A stretch of 33,738 nt of DNA from the NCBI GenBank assembly GCA_903905685.1, contig CAIVHI010000451.1:1-33738 (forward strand). The letters are read 5' to 3'. Positions 7,236 to 15,547 of the stretch are shown piece by piece. The notes beneath the pieces are model-generated. The model worked only from the letters and a program-made list of their open reading frames with translations, was not told where the DNA came from and did no database searches. The DNA is from an uncultured Bacteroidota bacterium (GTDB lineage: Bacteria; Bacteroidota; Bacteroidia; Chitinophagales; Chitinophagaceae). How positions within the stretch are numbered: position 1 is the stretch's first letter; every line of letters begins with the position of its first letter. Position numbers and translations under genes: made by a program.

Positions 7236-8222
7236 ATGAGGACACCTTTGGGGGCATCCCCACAACGACGCCTGTTGGCGCGCACAGACCTGAACCTTTG
7301 GTTGTTGGACGCTTGGAAAGAAATTGAGCAACCGCCAGCACTTGCCGCATTGCCCGTGCCTGATGTGCCGATGATGAACATGGGCGTTCATGAAGCCGAA
7401 GAAGAATTCATGGCATTAAGGCAATTGCAGGCGCACGATGGAGCGACTGAAGTGGAAAAAGCCGCCGGAAATGCCTTAGATATTACGGAGCCGGAACATT
7501 GCCATGAAAATGGTTTGGCAGCTTGGGACGTGAGCCCGGTGCAAGGTGGGGCAAACCCAACTTCGAGCCCATTGGACATTCAGGAACAGGGCATATTGAC
7601 GATAAAAATTGACGCTGACGTATTTGTATGGAATTATGGCTACCCCGGCGACCTAACCCTACTGACCGGAGGACTGCAGGCGCACAACGAAACCATGCCG
7701 CCGGACAAACGTGATGTCAACATCGGATTGACGGACGCAAAATCCGCACCCGCCACGAATGGTCGCCAGAAGGAGGCATCCCATGAATCGCGCACCTTGA
7801 GTGCAAACGAATCGGAGTCACCGTTATCGTCTGCGGCCCTGTATTTGCAGCCGGATTTGGCGCCGATTGTGGCAGGTGTCGGTTGGGGTATAAGTGTGGC
7901 ATTGCCGAACCTTACCGGATTCACAACCCCTGAAGTTCCTTTCCCATCTCTGGAAGGTGACGACCAAGTGGAGCCGGAATATGTTGAAGGACGGGAGTCG
8001 CAGGACGCGAACATTTATTTACCGTTGGAACGAAGCACGGTAGCCGGAGAGCGACACATCGTCAATGATTTGATGACCTACGGCGGCGCATGGCCAGAGA
8101 GGCCGCAAGCCGACCGGGAAACGGGAACAGGAAAAGGGCGAAATGAGTTGACGGGCGACCAGATACGGGAAGTCGTGGAGCAGGTGCTTTTGGATATCTA
8201 CGAATCTATGGAGCCTCTCTAA
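7236..8222 (+). CDS. Unrecognised 328-residue protein in the tape-measure position
   Basis: It lies between the chaperone pair and the hub-adaptor gene, exactly where the tape-measure gene is normally found. It does not look like one: it is Pro/Gly/Ser-rich and acidic, largely without long helices or heptads. It has a short helix at the N-terminus (LNLWLLDAWKEIEQ, residues 19-32), a hydrophobic segment at ~204-229 (LAPIVAGVGWGISVALP within it), and a C-terminal helix (residues 306-324, DQIREVVEQVLLDIYES). If it is the tape measure, the tail would be very short, at most about 50 nm at roughly 1.5 angstrom per residue. It could instead be a diverged, replaced or decayed gene. The function is unknown. 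Confidence 0.6.
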   Translation: MRTPLGASPQRRLLARTDLNLWLLDAWKEIEQPPALAALPVPDVPMMNMGVHEAEEEFMALRQLQAHDGATEVEKAAGNALDITEPEHCHENGLAAWDVSPVQGGANPTSSPLDIQEQGILTIKIDADVFVWNYGYPGDLTLLTGGLQAHNETMPPDKRDVNIGLTDAKSAPATNGRQKEASHESRTLSANESESPLSSAALYLQPDLAPIVAGVGWGISVALPNLTGFTTPEVPFPSLEGDDQVEPEYVEGRESQDANIYLPLERSTVAGERHIVNDLMTYGGAWPERPQADRETGTGKGRNELTGDQIREVVEQVLLDIYESMEPL

Positions 8223-8256
8223 ACCCCGAATTGCATGACTATAAAAACCAAAAATC

Positions 8257-8865
8257 GTGGCGGAAATATCATTGAGCCTTGCGGCATTGTTCGAGCAGAC
8301 GTTTGGATACAGGTCGGCTGCATTTGAGCCCCACTTCGAGCCTGTAAAGGGTAGAGGGGCATTAGGCGTGGCAGAGAAAGGGCGATATGGCTCGCCCTAC
8401 TATGCGGCCGATGACTTGGGCCGGGAATACTTCATGCCCGTAACGCTGATTTATAGCGACGGTGATGCCGGGCGACAACGCGTGACGCTACCCTACCCCA
8501 TAGTATCGGTATCCGGGAGAAAGGTGATTGTGGAGACCCCGATGACGGAGCGGCGCGGGACGGTAAAGGAGCTGGTGGGCACCCGTGATTTCGAAATAAC
8601 GATACGTGGCTTTGTTGTGGCCGAGGGGGAAGCATTTCCGGAGGCGGGAGTGATTGCGCTCCGAAGCCTGTTTGAACAAGCCTTGCCGCTTACCGTGGAA
8701 TGCCCGATGACCGACATCTTCCTACTGAGGGCAGACCGGAGCGGAAGTGACCAAGTGGTTATGGTGCAATTGGAATTTCCACCCGTTACGGGAGTGAAGC
8801 ATGTGCGGCCGTACCTGATACGTTTGGTGAGCGACGAACCCTTTGAGTTGGAAGAAATGAAGTAG
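8257..8865 (+). CDS. Tail tube-to-hub adaptor, DUF6046-like baseplate protein
   Basis: A 202-residue protein with a GTG start at 8257; the nearby ATG at 8235 is out of frame. The core (LPYPIVSVSGRKVIVETP, then RRGTVKELVGTRDFEITIRG) and the later LPLTVECPMTDIF segment match DUF6046-type proteins of Bacteroidota phages. These occupy the place of the LysM/gp53-like adaptor between tube and hub. The protein is beta-rich and soluble. The gene sits immediately upstream of the hub gene, which supports assembly at the baseplate end of the tube. The role follows from family and position. Confidence 0.65.
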   Translation: MAEISLSLAALFEQTFGYRSAAFEPHFEPVKGRGALGVAEKGRYGSPYYAADDLGREYFMPVTLIYSDGDAGRQRVTLPYPIVSVSGRKVIVETPMTERRGTVKELVGTRDFEITIRGFVVAEGEAFPEAGVIALRSLFEQALPLTVECPMTDIFLLRADRSGSDQVVMVQLEFPPVTGVKHVRPYLIRLVSDEPFELEEMK

Positions 8866-8887
8866 GCACTTAAAAAACGAAGTCGGC

Positions 8888-9895
8888 ATGTATGTATTGA
8901 AAAGCGAGATTACAGTGGGGCGATACCGCTTCAGCGGTGTTCAGGACGTGCGCATCAGCCGCAGCATCTACACCCCCGTCGAGTCGGCCATTATCCGTTT
9001 GCCGAGACGTGCATCGGTGGTGCGTGATGGGCGCGTCATGAACGAGCGGGTAGTAACGGGGAGGCAGTTTGAAATTGGCGATCAGGTGGACATCAGTTTG
9101 GGATATGGCACAGATGCACCAAGGCGCGAGTTCTCGGGATACCTGCAACGGATATTGCACGGCGACCACATTGTTTTGGAATGTGAGGGAGCATCGGCAT
9201 TGCTGAGGCAGAACGACATTACCGGTTTTTGGAAACGGGCCGGCTTGCCGGATTTGCTTCGAACAGCGGCCTTGGGCTTGCCGGGCGGGGTGGACATCCC
9301 GATATGTTGTACTGCCGACTTGACGTTTGAGAACGTGGTGGCAAGCCGCGTGACGGGATTGGCTTTTCTGGATATGCTGGTGGGCTATACCGATGGTGCC
9401 TTGGCCATCTATATTGATGCAGATGGAAGGTTATGCGCAACGCTGCCTTATAGCAATTCGGGGGGTGACATTCAAGTGGATGCAACATTCAAAATGGGCT
9501 ACAATACCCGAGGCGAGAGCGGGCTGCGGGCCCGAAACGGAGTGCGGCAACCCAGGATGGTGCGGTTGGCAAAGCGGACCGCCATCGGCGGGTTGATTTC
9601 AGCAACGAGCGGCAATGCGGGCGGAGTTTATGCGAAGACTTTGGGCCATTTGGCCGACCAAGCAACATTGGAAAAAGTAGCGCAGGAAAAAGCGGGCCGA
9701 TTCAACCATTCCGGTTACGAAGGGAGTTTACGGACCTTTCTTCGCCCACGCGTCGGTATTGGTGGATGGGTAGGCATTTACGATGCCAAGTATCCCAATA
9801 ACGACGGTATTTACCTTATAGAAGGACTGACGACGTTTTTTGGCGTTCTCGGCGCGGGCTATGAAATAGTGCCCGGCGTGAAGCACGGCGCATAA
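8888..9895 (+). CDS. Baseplate hub protein (gpD / gp27-like)
   Basis: A 335-residue protein beginning MYVLKSEITVGRYRFSG, then DVRISRSIYTPVESAIIRLP, FEIGDQVDISLGYG and REFSGYLQRI. This succession of strands is the N-terminal half of late-control gpD/gp44/gp27-type hubs. The middle (LLRTAALGLPGG, TGLAFLDMLVGYTDGALAIY) matches the hub central domain, and the C-terminus has RVGIGGWVGIYDAKYPNNDG. A trimer would close the tube and carry the spike encoded next. There is a 22-base gap from the previous gene and 13 bases to the spike gene. Confidence 0.75.
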   Translation: MYVLKSEITVGRYRFSGVQDVRISRSIYTPVESAIIRLPRRASVVRDGRVMNERVVTGRQFEIGDQVDISLGYGTDAPRREFSGYLQRILHGDHIVLECEGASALLRQNDITGFWKRAGLPDLLRTAALGLPGGVDIPICCTADLTFENVVASRVTGLAFLDMLVGYTDGALAIYIDADGRLCATLPYSNSGGDIQVDATFKMGYNTRGESGLRARNGVRQPRMVRLAKRTAIGGLISATSGNAGGVYAKTLGHLADQATLEKVAQEKAGRFNHSGYEGSLRTFLRPRVGIGGWVGIYDAKYPNNDGIYLIEGLTTFFGVLGAGYEIVPGVKHGA

Positions 9896-9908
9896 AACAA
9901 CAACCATT

Positions 9909-10457
9909 ATGAACAACAACACGGCGCGACTCGGCAGCATGATGCGGTCGCTTGGAGCGGGAGGGAGTAAGCTGATGACCGGAACCGTTGTTGCCGGCAG
10001 TGTAGACGATACCGACGGTACGTTTTCGGTGCGATTGACAACGGGTGGGCAGCAGGTAGACGGTATATTGCCCGGGTGCGTAAGCGGAGCCGACGGTGTG
10101 ATATGTTTCCCTGAAGACGGTGCAGACGTAGTGCTGATTGAAGTAGGCGACAGCGGAGGCATCATGATGTTGTCGGCATCGAGGCTCACTAAGGTCGTCG
10201 TTACGACGGGTTCGTCGAAGGTAGAGGCAAAAGCCGACGAGGTTAAGGTACAGGTGGGCGGCACAGTGTTGTGCATATCGGGGTCGGGAGTGGCCATCGG
10301 TAGTGCCACGGAGAGCCTCTTGGCGGTGTTGGGCGACCTCATGAGTGCGTTGGCCGTGCTTACCGTTCCCACGGCGTCGGGAGTGAGCGGTGTGCCGGTG
10401 AATGCATCGGACTTTGTGGGCTTGAGTACCCGACTGAATGTCATTTTGACCAATTGA
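9909..10457 (+). CDS. Baseplate spike protein (gpV-like)
   Basis: A 182-residue protein directly after the hub gene. An OB-fold-like part (KLMTGTVVAGSVDD, FSVRLTTGGQQVDGILPGCV, ADVVLIEVGDSGGIMML) is followed by a short repetitive beta section (KVVVTTGSSKVEAKADEVKVQ, then GTVLCISGSGVAIG) typical of the triangular spike stem. It ends with a helical tail region. In contractile systems this protein forms the membrane-piercing tip. The stem is short, in keeping with a compact baseplate. No enzymatic domain is fused to it. Confidence 0.75.
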   Translation: MNNNTARLGSMMRSLGAGGSKLMTGTVVAGSVDDTDGTFSVRLTTGGQQVDGILPGCVSGADGVICFPEDGADVVLIEVGDSGGIMMLSASRLTKVVVTTGSSKVEAKADEVKVQVGGTVLCISGSGVAIGSATESLLAVLGDLMSALAVLTVPTASGVSGVPVNASDFVGLSTRLNVILTN

Positions 10458-10491
10458 CCTATTGCAACACAACCTAAAAACAACGTAGGAT

Positions 10492-10806
10492 ATGCCTATC
10501 GAGATGATTGACATTCGGCTGGACGACGATGAGGATATGCTGGTTTTGGCGGGCGACCTGTGGTGTTCGGAAAGCACCGCTGAGCACCAACGCCAGTTGA
10601 TACTCAACGACAAAGGAGATTTTAAAGAGAACCCGGACATGTGTGTGGGGGCGGCGCGCTATCTGGACGACGAAGGTGCCAAGGAACTTGCCCGCGCCAT
10701 AAGCGTAGAACTGGTGCGCGATGGCATGGAGGTAGTCTCCATAGTTCAGGAGGGCGGCTTGCTGAAGACCCACGCATTTTACCGACAAACACCTAATAGA
10801 CGATGA
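10492..10806 (+). CDS. Baseplate wedge protein, gp25/gpW-like
   Basis: A 104-residue protein between spike and tail protein X genes. It starts with acidic strand-turn sequence (IDIRLDDDEDMLVLAGDLW), followed by AEHQRQLILNDKGDFKENP and VGAARYLDDEGAKELARAISVEL. This matches the small gp25-like wedge proteins of Bacteroidota Mu-like phages, where a query phrase of LND-KGDFK-NP type is common. The last bases overlap the next gene (ATGA at 10803-10806), implying translational coupling. Confidence 0.65.
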   Translation: MPIEMIDIRLDDDEDMLVLAGDLWCSESTAEHQRQLILNDKGDFKENPDMCVGAARYLDDEGAKELARAISVELVRDGMEVVSIVQEGGLLKTHAFYRQTPNRR

Positions 10807-11030
10807 ATACCCTGGTTGTACAACCCAATCAATCGGCAACGGATGTAGCGTTGCAGGCATATGGAAGTTTGGAGTGCCTAATGGACCTGATGCTGGCCAA
10901 TGGGCGGAGCGTTACGGCCCCCCTCGAAACAGGCACGATGCTCGCGGTGCCCGAGCATCGGCAGGTGCAACCCGACGTGTTGGCCTATTTCAAAGACCAC
11001 GGCACAGTGGTAGCGACCAAGGGAGCGTAG
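10803..11030 (+). CDS. Tail protein X, LysM-like
   Basis: A 75-residue protein with a LysM-like pattern: VVQPNQSATDVALQAYGS, LECLMDLMLANGRSVT, then LETGTMLAVPEH. P2/Mu-type gpX proteins have this single LysM-like domain and act in the baseplate, apparently bridging the tube or hub. The start overlaps the wedge stop, and the baseplate J-like gene follows after 26 bases. No signal peptide is present, so a host cell-wall role is unlikely. Confidence 0.7.
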   Translation: MNTLVVQPNQSATDVALQAYGSLECLMDLMLANGRSVTAPLETGTMLAVPEHRQVQPDVLAYFKDHGTVVATKGA

Positions 11031-11056
11031 TGTAAACATTAAAACAGCAATAGACT

Positions 11057-11908
11057 ATGGCAAGGACGATAGCAGTAATCAGACAATCCATTATCGATGC
11101 CAAGAACGGCATCAACCCTATGTTGCCGCTTACGGGCGACAATCCGTTGGCGGCTTTGAATAGCACGAGCAGCGTAGCGTTATGGCGGCTATGGGTGTAT
11201 GTAACGGCGGTGAGTATTTGGGCGTTGGAGAACCTGTTTGACTACCACAAGGCAGAAGTGGCCAACCTCATTGGCACCGAGAAGCCCCACACCCTGCAAT
11301 GGTATGTGGGCAAGGCGCGAGCCTTTAGGTATGGATACGCCCTTGCCCCCGACAGCGACCACTATGCGGTGACCCTTTCAGACCCGGCAGCAAATGTGGT
11401 GAAATATGCCGCGGCCACCGAGCTAGACACCCAAATCAGGATTAAAGCTGCCACTACAACCGGCGGGGGTGATTTGGCGCCACTTTCCGGGCCGCAGTTG
11501 GCGGCACTCACCGCTTACATGAACCGGGTAAAGGATGCCGGAGTGCGGATGCAGATTACCAGCGGCAATCCCGACAAATTGAGGTTAGCGTTGCGAATAT
11601 ACTACGACCCATTGGTGCTGGACGCATTAGGGGCACGGCTCGACGGCACGGCGGCAGACCCGATAAAGACAGTCGTAGGCCAATTCCTGACGAGTCTACC
11701 GTTCAATGGATTGTTTGTAGTCTCCCGGCTGGTATCGGCATTGCAGGCGGTAGATGGTGTAGTGAATAGCGAAGTGGTTGGCGCAATGGCCACATACGGG
11801 TCGCTACCCTATGTGGGCATCGTTTCGGAGTACTTGCCCGATTCGGGCTATATGGTGTTGGAGACTGGAGGACTCACCATCGCTTACCTGCCACATGCGC
11901 CCATTTAA
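11057..11908 (+). CDS. Baseplate J-like wedge protein
   Basis: A 283-residue protein. The N-terminus (MARTIAVIRQSIIDAKNG) and the WRLWVYVTAVSIWALENLFD region are typical of Bacteroidota baseplate J-like proteins. Later come QLAALTAYMNRVKDAG, LRLALRIYYDPLVLD and LPFNGLFVVSRLVSALQAVDGV, a late beta-hairpin/helix arrangement that matches gpJ/gp6 wedge proteins. The wedge would link hub, sheath and fibres. It lies between tail protein X and tail protein I-like genes, the expected order (W-X-J-I). Confidence 0.75.
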   Translation: MARTIAVIRQSIIDAKNGINPMLPLTGDNPLAALNSTSSVALWRLWVYVTAVSIWALENLFDYHKAEVANLIGTEKPHTLQWYVGKARAFRYGYALAPDSDHYAVTLSDPAANVVKYAAATELDTQIRIKAATTTGGGDLAPLSGPQLAALTAYMNRVKDAGVRMQITSGNPDKLRLALRIYYDPLVLDALGARLDGTAADPIKTVVGQFLTSLPFNGLFVVSRLVSALQAVDGVVNSEVVGAMATYGSLPYVGIVSEYLPDSGYMVLETGGLTIAYLPHAPI

Positions 11909-11960
11909 TGGCGACAGAACATGACGCTACTATTTTTCATTCCCTTAATCTTACAAGACG

Positions 11961-12458
11961 ATGAGCATATTCGACCTTGACTTTAACGAGTTGGTAAAGC
12001 AATTGGTGCCGGTGCGGTTACGCCTGCCTAAAACCATGCGGTGGCTGCGTTGCTTGGTGGTTCCGATTGCCGAACTGCACACCACATTTTCCGGAAACCG
12101 GCGTGACAACCTGTATTGGGTGGGCCACAACAGCCAAGTGGTTTATTTGCAGGCAGTGCTCAACGACACCTTTGATTCGGCGTTGCGGCGAATCCAAATT
12201 ACGGACGGTAATGTTACGGACCCGGTTTACATTTTCCTAAAGCCAGAAGAACACCCCAGGCGGTTGCCACTTTTAGCGGAAGCGGCAGTCTATGGCAATC
12301 CGTTGTGGCTTTATACGGGGGCAGAGTGTGCGGGGTCGGAGTTTTGCTTTGTGGTGAAAGTGCCCACGGCATTGGTCTTCGACCTCGTCAGACTGCGGGC
12401 ATTGACCGATAAATACCGCCTTCCCGGAAAGGGCAACTATTCGGTACAGGTATATTGA
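11961..12458 (+). CDS. Baseplate/tail protein I-like
   Basis: A 165-residue protein starting MSIFDLDFNELVKQLVPVRLR and continuing with WLRCLVVPIAELHTTF, then RDNLYWVGHNSQVVYLQAVLND and a C-terminal strand VFDLVRLRALTDKYRLPGKG. The layout and position between J-like and fibre genes match gpI/Mu gp48-type proteins of Bacteroidota phages, which connect the wedge to fibres. There is a 52-base gap after the J-like gene. The name is based mainly on position and on the DNLYWVGHNSQVVYLQ pattern. Confidence 0.6.
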   Translation: MSIFDLDFNELVKQLVPVRLRLPKTMRWLRCLVVPIAELHTTFSGNRRDNLYWVGHNSQVVYLQAVLNDTFDSALRRIQITDGNVTDPVYIFLKPEEHPRRLPLLAEAAVYGNPLWLYTGAECAGSEFCFVVKVPTALVFDLVRLRALTDKYRLPGKGNYSVQVY

Positions 12459-12490
12459 CATCAATCCCATCATCAAAAAAGGTACATGAC

Positions 12491-13321
12491 ATGAAAAAAA
12501 TAGATTTTTCTCATCCGGGAGGTTTCCCATTGACCCAGAACGAGCTGGACTTTCTTCAAGGAGCCTATTTGGAATGTTTGAATGCCTTTGCGGGCATGGG
12601 CGTGGGAGATGCCGCGCCGGTCATCATCAGCGGCATGGACTATACGGTTCCTTCGCCCGGCGAAGTTTCGGTTGCCGATGGTTGGTTTTTTCGCAATGGA
12701 GAGCTTATCCGGTTCAATGGGGGGCGGCAGACCCTTGGCGTTGGTACTGTGGCCATTATTGAAGTGGTTACCGAGGTTCAGAACCGCACCTATTACGATG
12801 GGTCGAGTTATCCCGCAATACTGGAGAAGCAAGCCGTCTTGCGTACCGGTCTGCCAATGTCAGACGTGACGCGATTTCCCTATAGTGCCTTCAAGACCTT
12901 CCACTTCGCATTTGGGCAACGTGGGCGGGAAGCCAATTGGGGAACAATAACCGTGAGCACAGACCCTACTGTTGGTGGAGTGACGGGGACGATATCCTAT
13001 AAGAAGAACCTCTTGACGGGCGTGCTCCAAATCAAAGGTTCGCTGTCGGCGGCAAATGCGCAGAATTTCGCTGCATCGCCCTATACGGGCAGTTATTTGG
13101 CAGGCACCCTCCCGACGGGATACACACCCGGTTCGAATACACCCCTAACAGCCTACCGCTATTTGTCGGCCATGGTGAAAGATGATTTGGGAGTGGCTTG
13201 GATCAATGAAGTCAAGGTGACGGTAACCACATCGGGACAAGTATTGGTGGCATGGATAAGGCCCGATGCCGCCGTGGCCGGTTACGAAATCGTTTTCAAC
13301 AGTATGATTCCGCTGGATTGA
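12491..13321 (+). CDS. Short tail fibre or receptor-binding protein
   Basis: A 276-residue protein. ATG 12491 gives the N-terminus MKKIDFSHPGGFPLTQNEL, the baseplate-attachment motif seen in Bacteroidota contractile-tail fibres; the longer frame from 12455 overlaps the previous gene. A first beta-rich domain (IISGMDYTVPSPGEVSVADG to GTVAIIEVVTEV) and a C-terminal beta domain (GTISYKKNLLTGVLQIKGSL to MIPLD) could bind a receptor. It is the only fibre-like gene, with no separate fibre chaperone and no invertase nearby. It is short for a fibre, so host range is probably narrow or the particle uses a short tip protein. Confidence 0.7.
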   Translation: MKKIDFSHPGGFPLTQNELDFLQGAYLECLNAFAGMGVGDAAPVIISGMDYTVPSPGEVSVADGWFFRNGELIRFNGGRQTLGVGTVAIIEVVTEVQNRTYYDGSSYPAILEKQAVLRTGLPMSDVTRFPYSAFKTFHFAFGQRGREANWGTITVSTDPTVGGVTGTISYKKNLLTGVLQIKGSLSAANAQNFAASPYTGSYLAGTLPTGYTPGSNTPLTAYRYLSAMVKDDLGVAWINEVKVTVTTSGQVLVAWIRPDAAVAGYEIVFNSMIPLD

Positions 13322-13326
13322 TTCCA

Positions 13327-13344
13327 CGGGGCGAGCGGGCCCCG
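13327..13344 (+). other. GC-rich stem-loop between fibre and terminase genes
   Basis: A six-base perfect stem (13327-13332 CGGGGC with 13339-13344 GCCCCG) and a six-base loop lie 5 bases after the fibre stop. No T-run follows, so it is not a standard terminator. It sits at the tail-to-packaging boundary and may attenuate or process the transcript. Confidence 0.3.
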
Positions 13345-13385
13345 AGACTGCGGATGGCGTCAACAACAACCAATGCAGGCAAATT

Positions 13386-14882
13386 ATGATCAGCGCAGCA
13401 GAGAAGGCATCGTTAGGCCAATGGAAGCGAAAATTGGAGATGATATCGGACACGGAAATGCCGTTTTCGGATGAAACGGAGACCCAGCGGCGGGAGCGGT
13501 TGGTGCGGTTGGAGGCCGATACCGAGGCTTGGTTCAAATACTATTTCCCTAAGTTTACCTATGCACGGGCTGCACCATTCCACTTGGCGGCGACCCGGCG
13601 CATATTGGTACATCCCGAATGGTTTGAAGTGCGGCTATGGAGCCGTGAATTGGCGAAGAGCACCCGAACCATGATGGAAGTGCTCTACCTGTGTCTCACG
13701 GGGAGAAAGAAATACATATTGCTCATCAGCAACAGTCTGGACAATGCGGTGCGGTTGTTGGAGCCCTATAAGCTGAATTTGGAGAGCAATAGGCGTTTAA
13801 TATCGGACTATGGCGAGCAGGAAAATCCCGGCAATTGGACGATGGCCGAATTCACGACATTTTCCGGCGTTGCATTTCGTGCACTCGGGGCGGGGCAGAG
13901 CCCACGGGGCACCCGCAATGGAGAGACACGACCGGACGTCATCATCTTCGATGACTTGGACACCGACGAAGACTGCCTGAATCCGGATATTGTAGCGAAG
14001 AAATGGCGTTGGGTGGAAGAAGCCGCCATCGGTACCCGATCGGTATCGACGCCAACCCTGATTCTGTTTTGCGGCAACCGTATTGCCAGAGACTGTTGCG
14101 TGGAGCGGGCGGTGAAATTTGCCGACTATGCCGATGAAGTGAACATCCGCGACAAAAACGGTGTGTCTTCTTGGGCCGAGAAAAACAGTGAAGACGATAT
14201 TGAGCGCGTGTTGGCCCAAAAGAGCTATGCGGCCGTACAGAAGGAGTATTTCAATAATCCTGTAAATGAAGGGGCGGTGTTCAAGACCATGGCCTACAAG
14301 CCGGCGTGCAAGATGGAGGACTACAGGTTATTGGTATGCTATACCGACCCGTCTTATAAGGACACCAACGACTACAAGGCAACGGTATTGGTAGGTATGT
14401 GGCAGGGGGAGTTTCACGTCATCAGGTGTTTCCTGCAACAGACCACGTCGGCCAACATGATAGATTGGCATTACATGGTGATGGACATGGTGGGGGCTTG
14501 TTCGTGTCATTATTACATGGAGTCGGGCTTTATGCAAGACGTGCTGATTCGGGAAATCAATGAAGCGGCCAAGAAACGGGGCCGCATCATCCCATTGATG
14601 GGCGATACTCGGAAGAAGAAGGACAAGTTCACCCGGATAGAGTGTTTGTTGGAGCCTTTGAACAGGAACGGGAACCTTTTCTTGAATGAAGCCTACCGCA
14701 ACGACCCGAATATGATGCGGCTGGCGGAACAGTTTACTGCGTTCTCGCCGGGCAGCCGCGCCCACGATGACGGTCCGGATGCCGTGGAGGGTGCGGTATG
14801 GATATTGAACCAAAAGGCCGGGCGCACCATGAATGAGGAAATTGTCTGCTTTACAAAGACCCGGGGCTTGGAGCGGTTTTGA
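13386..14882 (+). CDS. Terminase large subunit
   Basis: This 498-residue DNA-packaging motor protein has an ATPase domain with a Walker A-like loop SRELAKST (residues 86-93, Lys91) and Walker B VIIFDD (185-190). A C-terminal RNase H-like nuclease has acidic candidates Asp321 (CYTDPSYKD), Glu379 (YYMESGF) and Asp461/465 (HDDGPDAVEGA). All key motifs look intact, so packaging activity is plausible. No small terminase gene is visible upstream or downstream; the gene is preceded by the fibre. In Mu-like phages the large terminase normally sits just before portal and protease, so this position is unusual. Confidence 0.85.
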   Translation: MISAAEKASLGQWKRKLEMISDTEMPFSDETETQRRERLVRLEADTEAWFKYYFPKFTYARAAPFHLAATRRILVHPEWFEVRLWSRELAKSTRTMMEVLYLCLTGRKKYILLISNSLDNAVRLLEPYKLNLESNRRLISDYGEQENPGNWTMAEFTTFSGVAFRALGAGQSPRGTRNGETRPDVIIFDDLDTDEDCLNPDIVAKKWRWVEEAAIGTRSVSTPTLILFCGNRIARDCCVERAVKFADYADEVNIRDKNGVSSWAEKNSEDDIERVLAQKSYAAVQKEYFNNPVNEGAVFKTMAYKPACKMEDYRLLVCYTDPSYKDTNDYKATVLVGMWQGEFHVIRCFLQQTTSANMIDWHYMVMDMVGACSCHYYMESGFMQDVLIREINEAAKKRGRIIPLMGDTRKKKDKFTRIECLLEPLNRNGNLFLNEAYRNDPNMMRLAEQFTAFSPGSRAHDDGPDAVEGAVWILNQKAGRTMNEEIVCFTKTRGLERF

Positions 14883-14937
14883 ACCATTTGCATAGAGTCC
14901 AATCGAGATCGGCAATATTTATTGAGCTTTCCTTAAC

Positions 14938-14967
14938 TTGGAACCTAAACTCGCAACGGTAATTTTA
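14938..14967 (+). promoter_or_regulatory. Putative Bacteroidota-type promoter for the secreted-protein gene
   Basis: TTG at 14938-14940 and TAATTTTA at 14960-14967 are separated by 19 bases, matching the -33 TTG and -7 TAnnTTTG model with one mismatch in the -7 box. The start codon at 14973 lies only 5 bases further on, so the transcript would be leaderless or nearly so. A similar TAATTTTACG precedes rbfA in this window. It would give the gene expression independent of the phage operon. Confidence 0.35.
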
Positions 14968-14972
14968 CGCTG

Positions 14973-15503
14973 ATGAAAACGCGCATCTTTTTCCTTTTCT
15001 TTTGCTGGATGGCACTGGCCGGCCAATTACGGGCCCAAGACGATAAAGAACCCAAGGCCCAGTTGGTAGACAAAACCGACATCATTGCGTTCCACCGGCA
15101 GATATTGACCCTCAAGGAATATATGGATGAGCGTGCCAAGATACCCTCCCTCCAAAAAGCCAACAAAGTAACCGTAAAGGTGAAGGCCATTGTAGACTCT
15201 ACCGTGGATATGGATGCGGAGGAGGACGCGAAAGCCACGAAACTCAAGGGTTACATCAGGCAACAGATTGGAGACCAATCGGTGAACCTCTATGAAATAA
15301 CCTATGACCGAACGAAGAAAAAAATAACGGCGGTAGTTCCCACGGGAGACACCTTGGATAGTGCCGCTGCTGCCGTGAAGGCCAAGAAGCCGGAAGCCAA
15401 GAAAGCAACACCCCGTAAGGCCAAGGATGAAGACGATGATGCGGACGATGAAAAGTCCGTAAAAGGAAAGTCGAAAGGAAAGGACGCTGACGACGACAAT
15501 TAA
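14973..15503 (+). CDS. Secreted protein with lysine/aspartate-rich tail, cargo-like gene
   Basis: A 176-residue protein with a clear Sec signal peptide (KTRIFFLFFCWMALAG, cleavage near QLRAQ, residues ~21-22). The mature middle part (TDIIAFHRQILTLKEYMDE, KVTVKVKAIVDSTVDMDAEED, YEITYDRTKKKITAVVP) is followed by ~45 residues very rich in Lys, Asp, Ala and Glu, with alternating KKPEAKKA and DEDDDADDEK-type runs. No family was recognised. A periplasmic or surface protein has no evident place in virion assembly, so it looks like a host-type accessory (moron) gene set between terminase and connector genes, possibly with its own promoter. Confidence 0.65.
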   Translation: MKTRIFFLFFCWMALAGQLRAQDDKEPKAQLVDKTDIIAFHRQILTLKEYMDERAKIPSLQKANKVTVKVKAIVDSTVDMDAEEDAKATKLKGYIRQQIGDQSVNLYEITYDRTKKKITAVVPTGDTLDSAAAAVKAKKPEAKKATPRKAKDEDDDADDEKSVKGKSKGKDADDDN

Positions 15504-15547
15504 CCTGCCCACCGGCATTATCAAACCACCTATAAAACCCTCAACTT

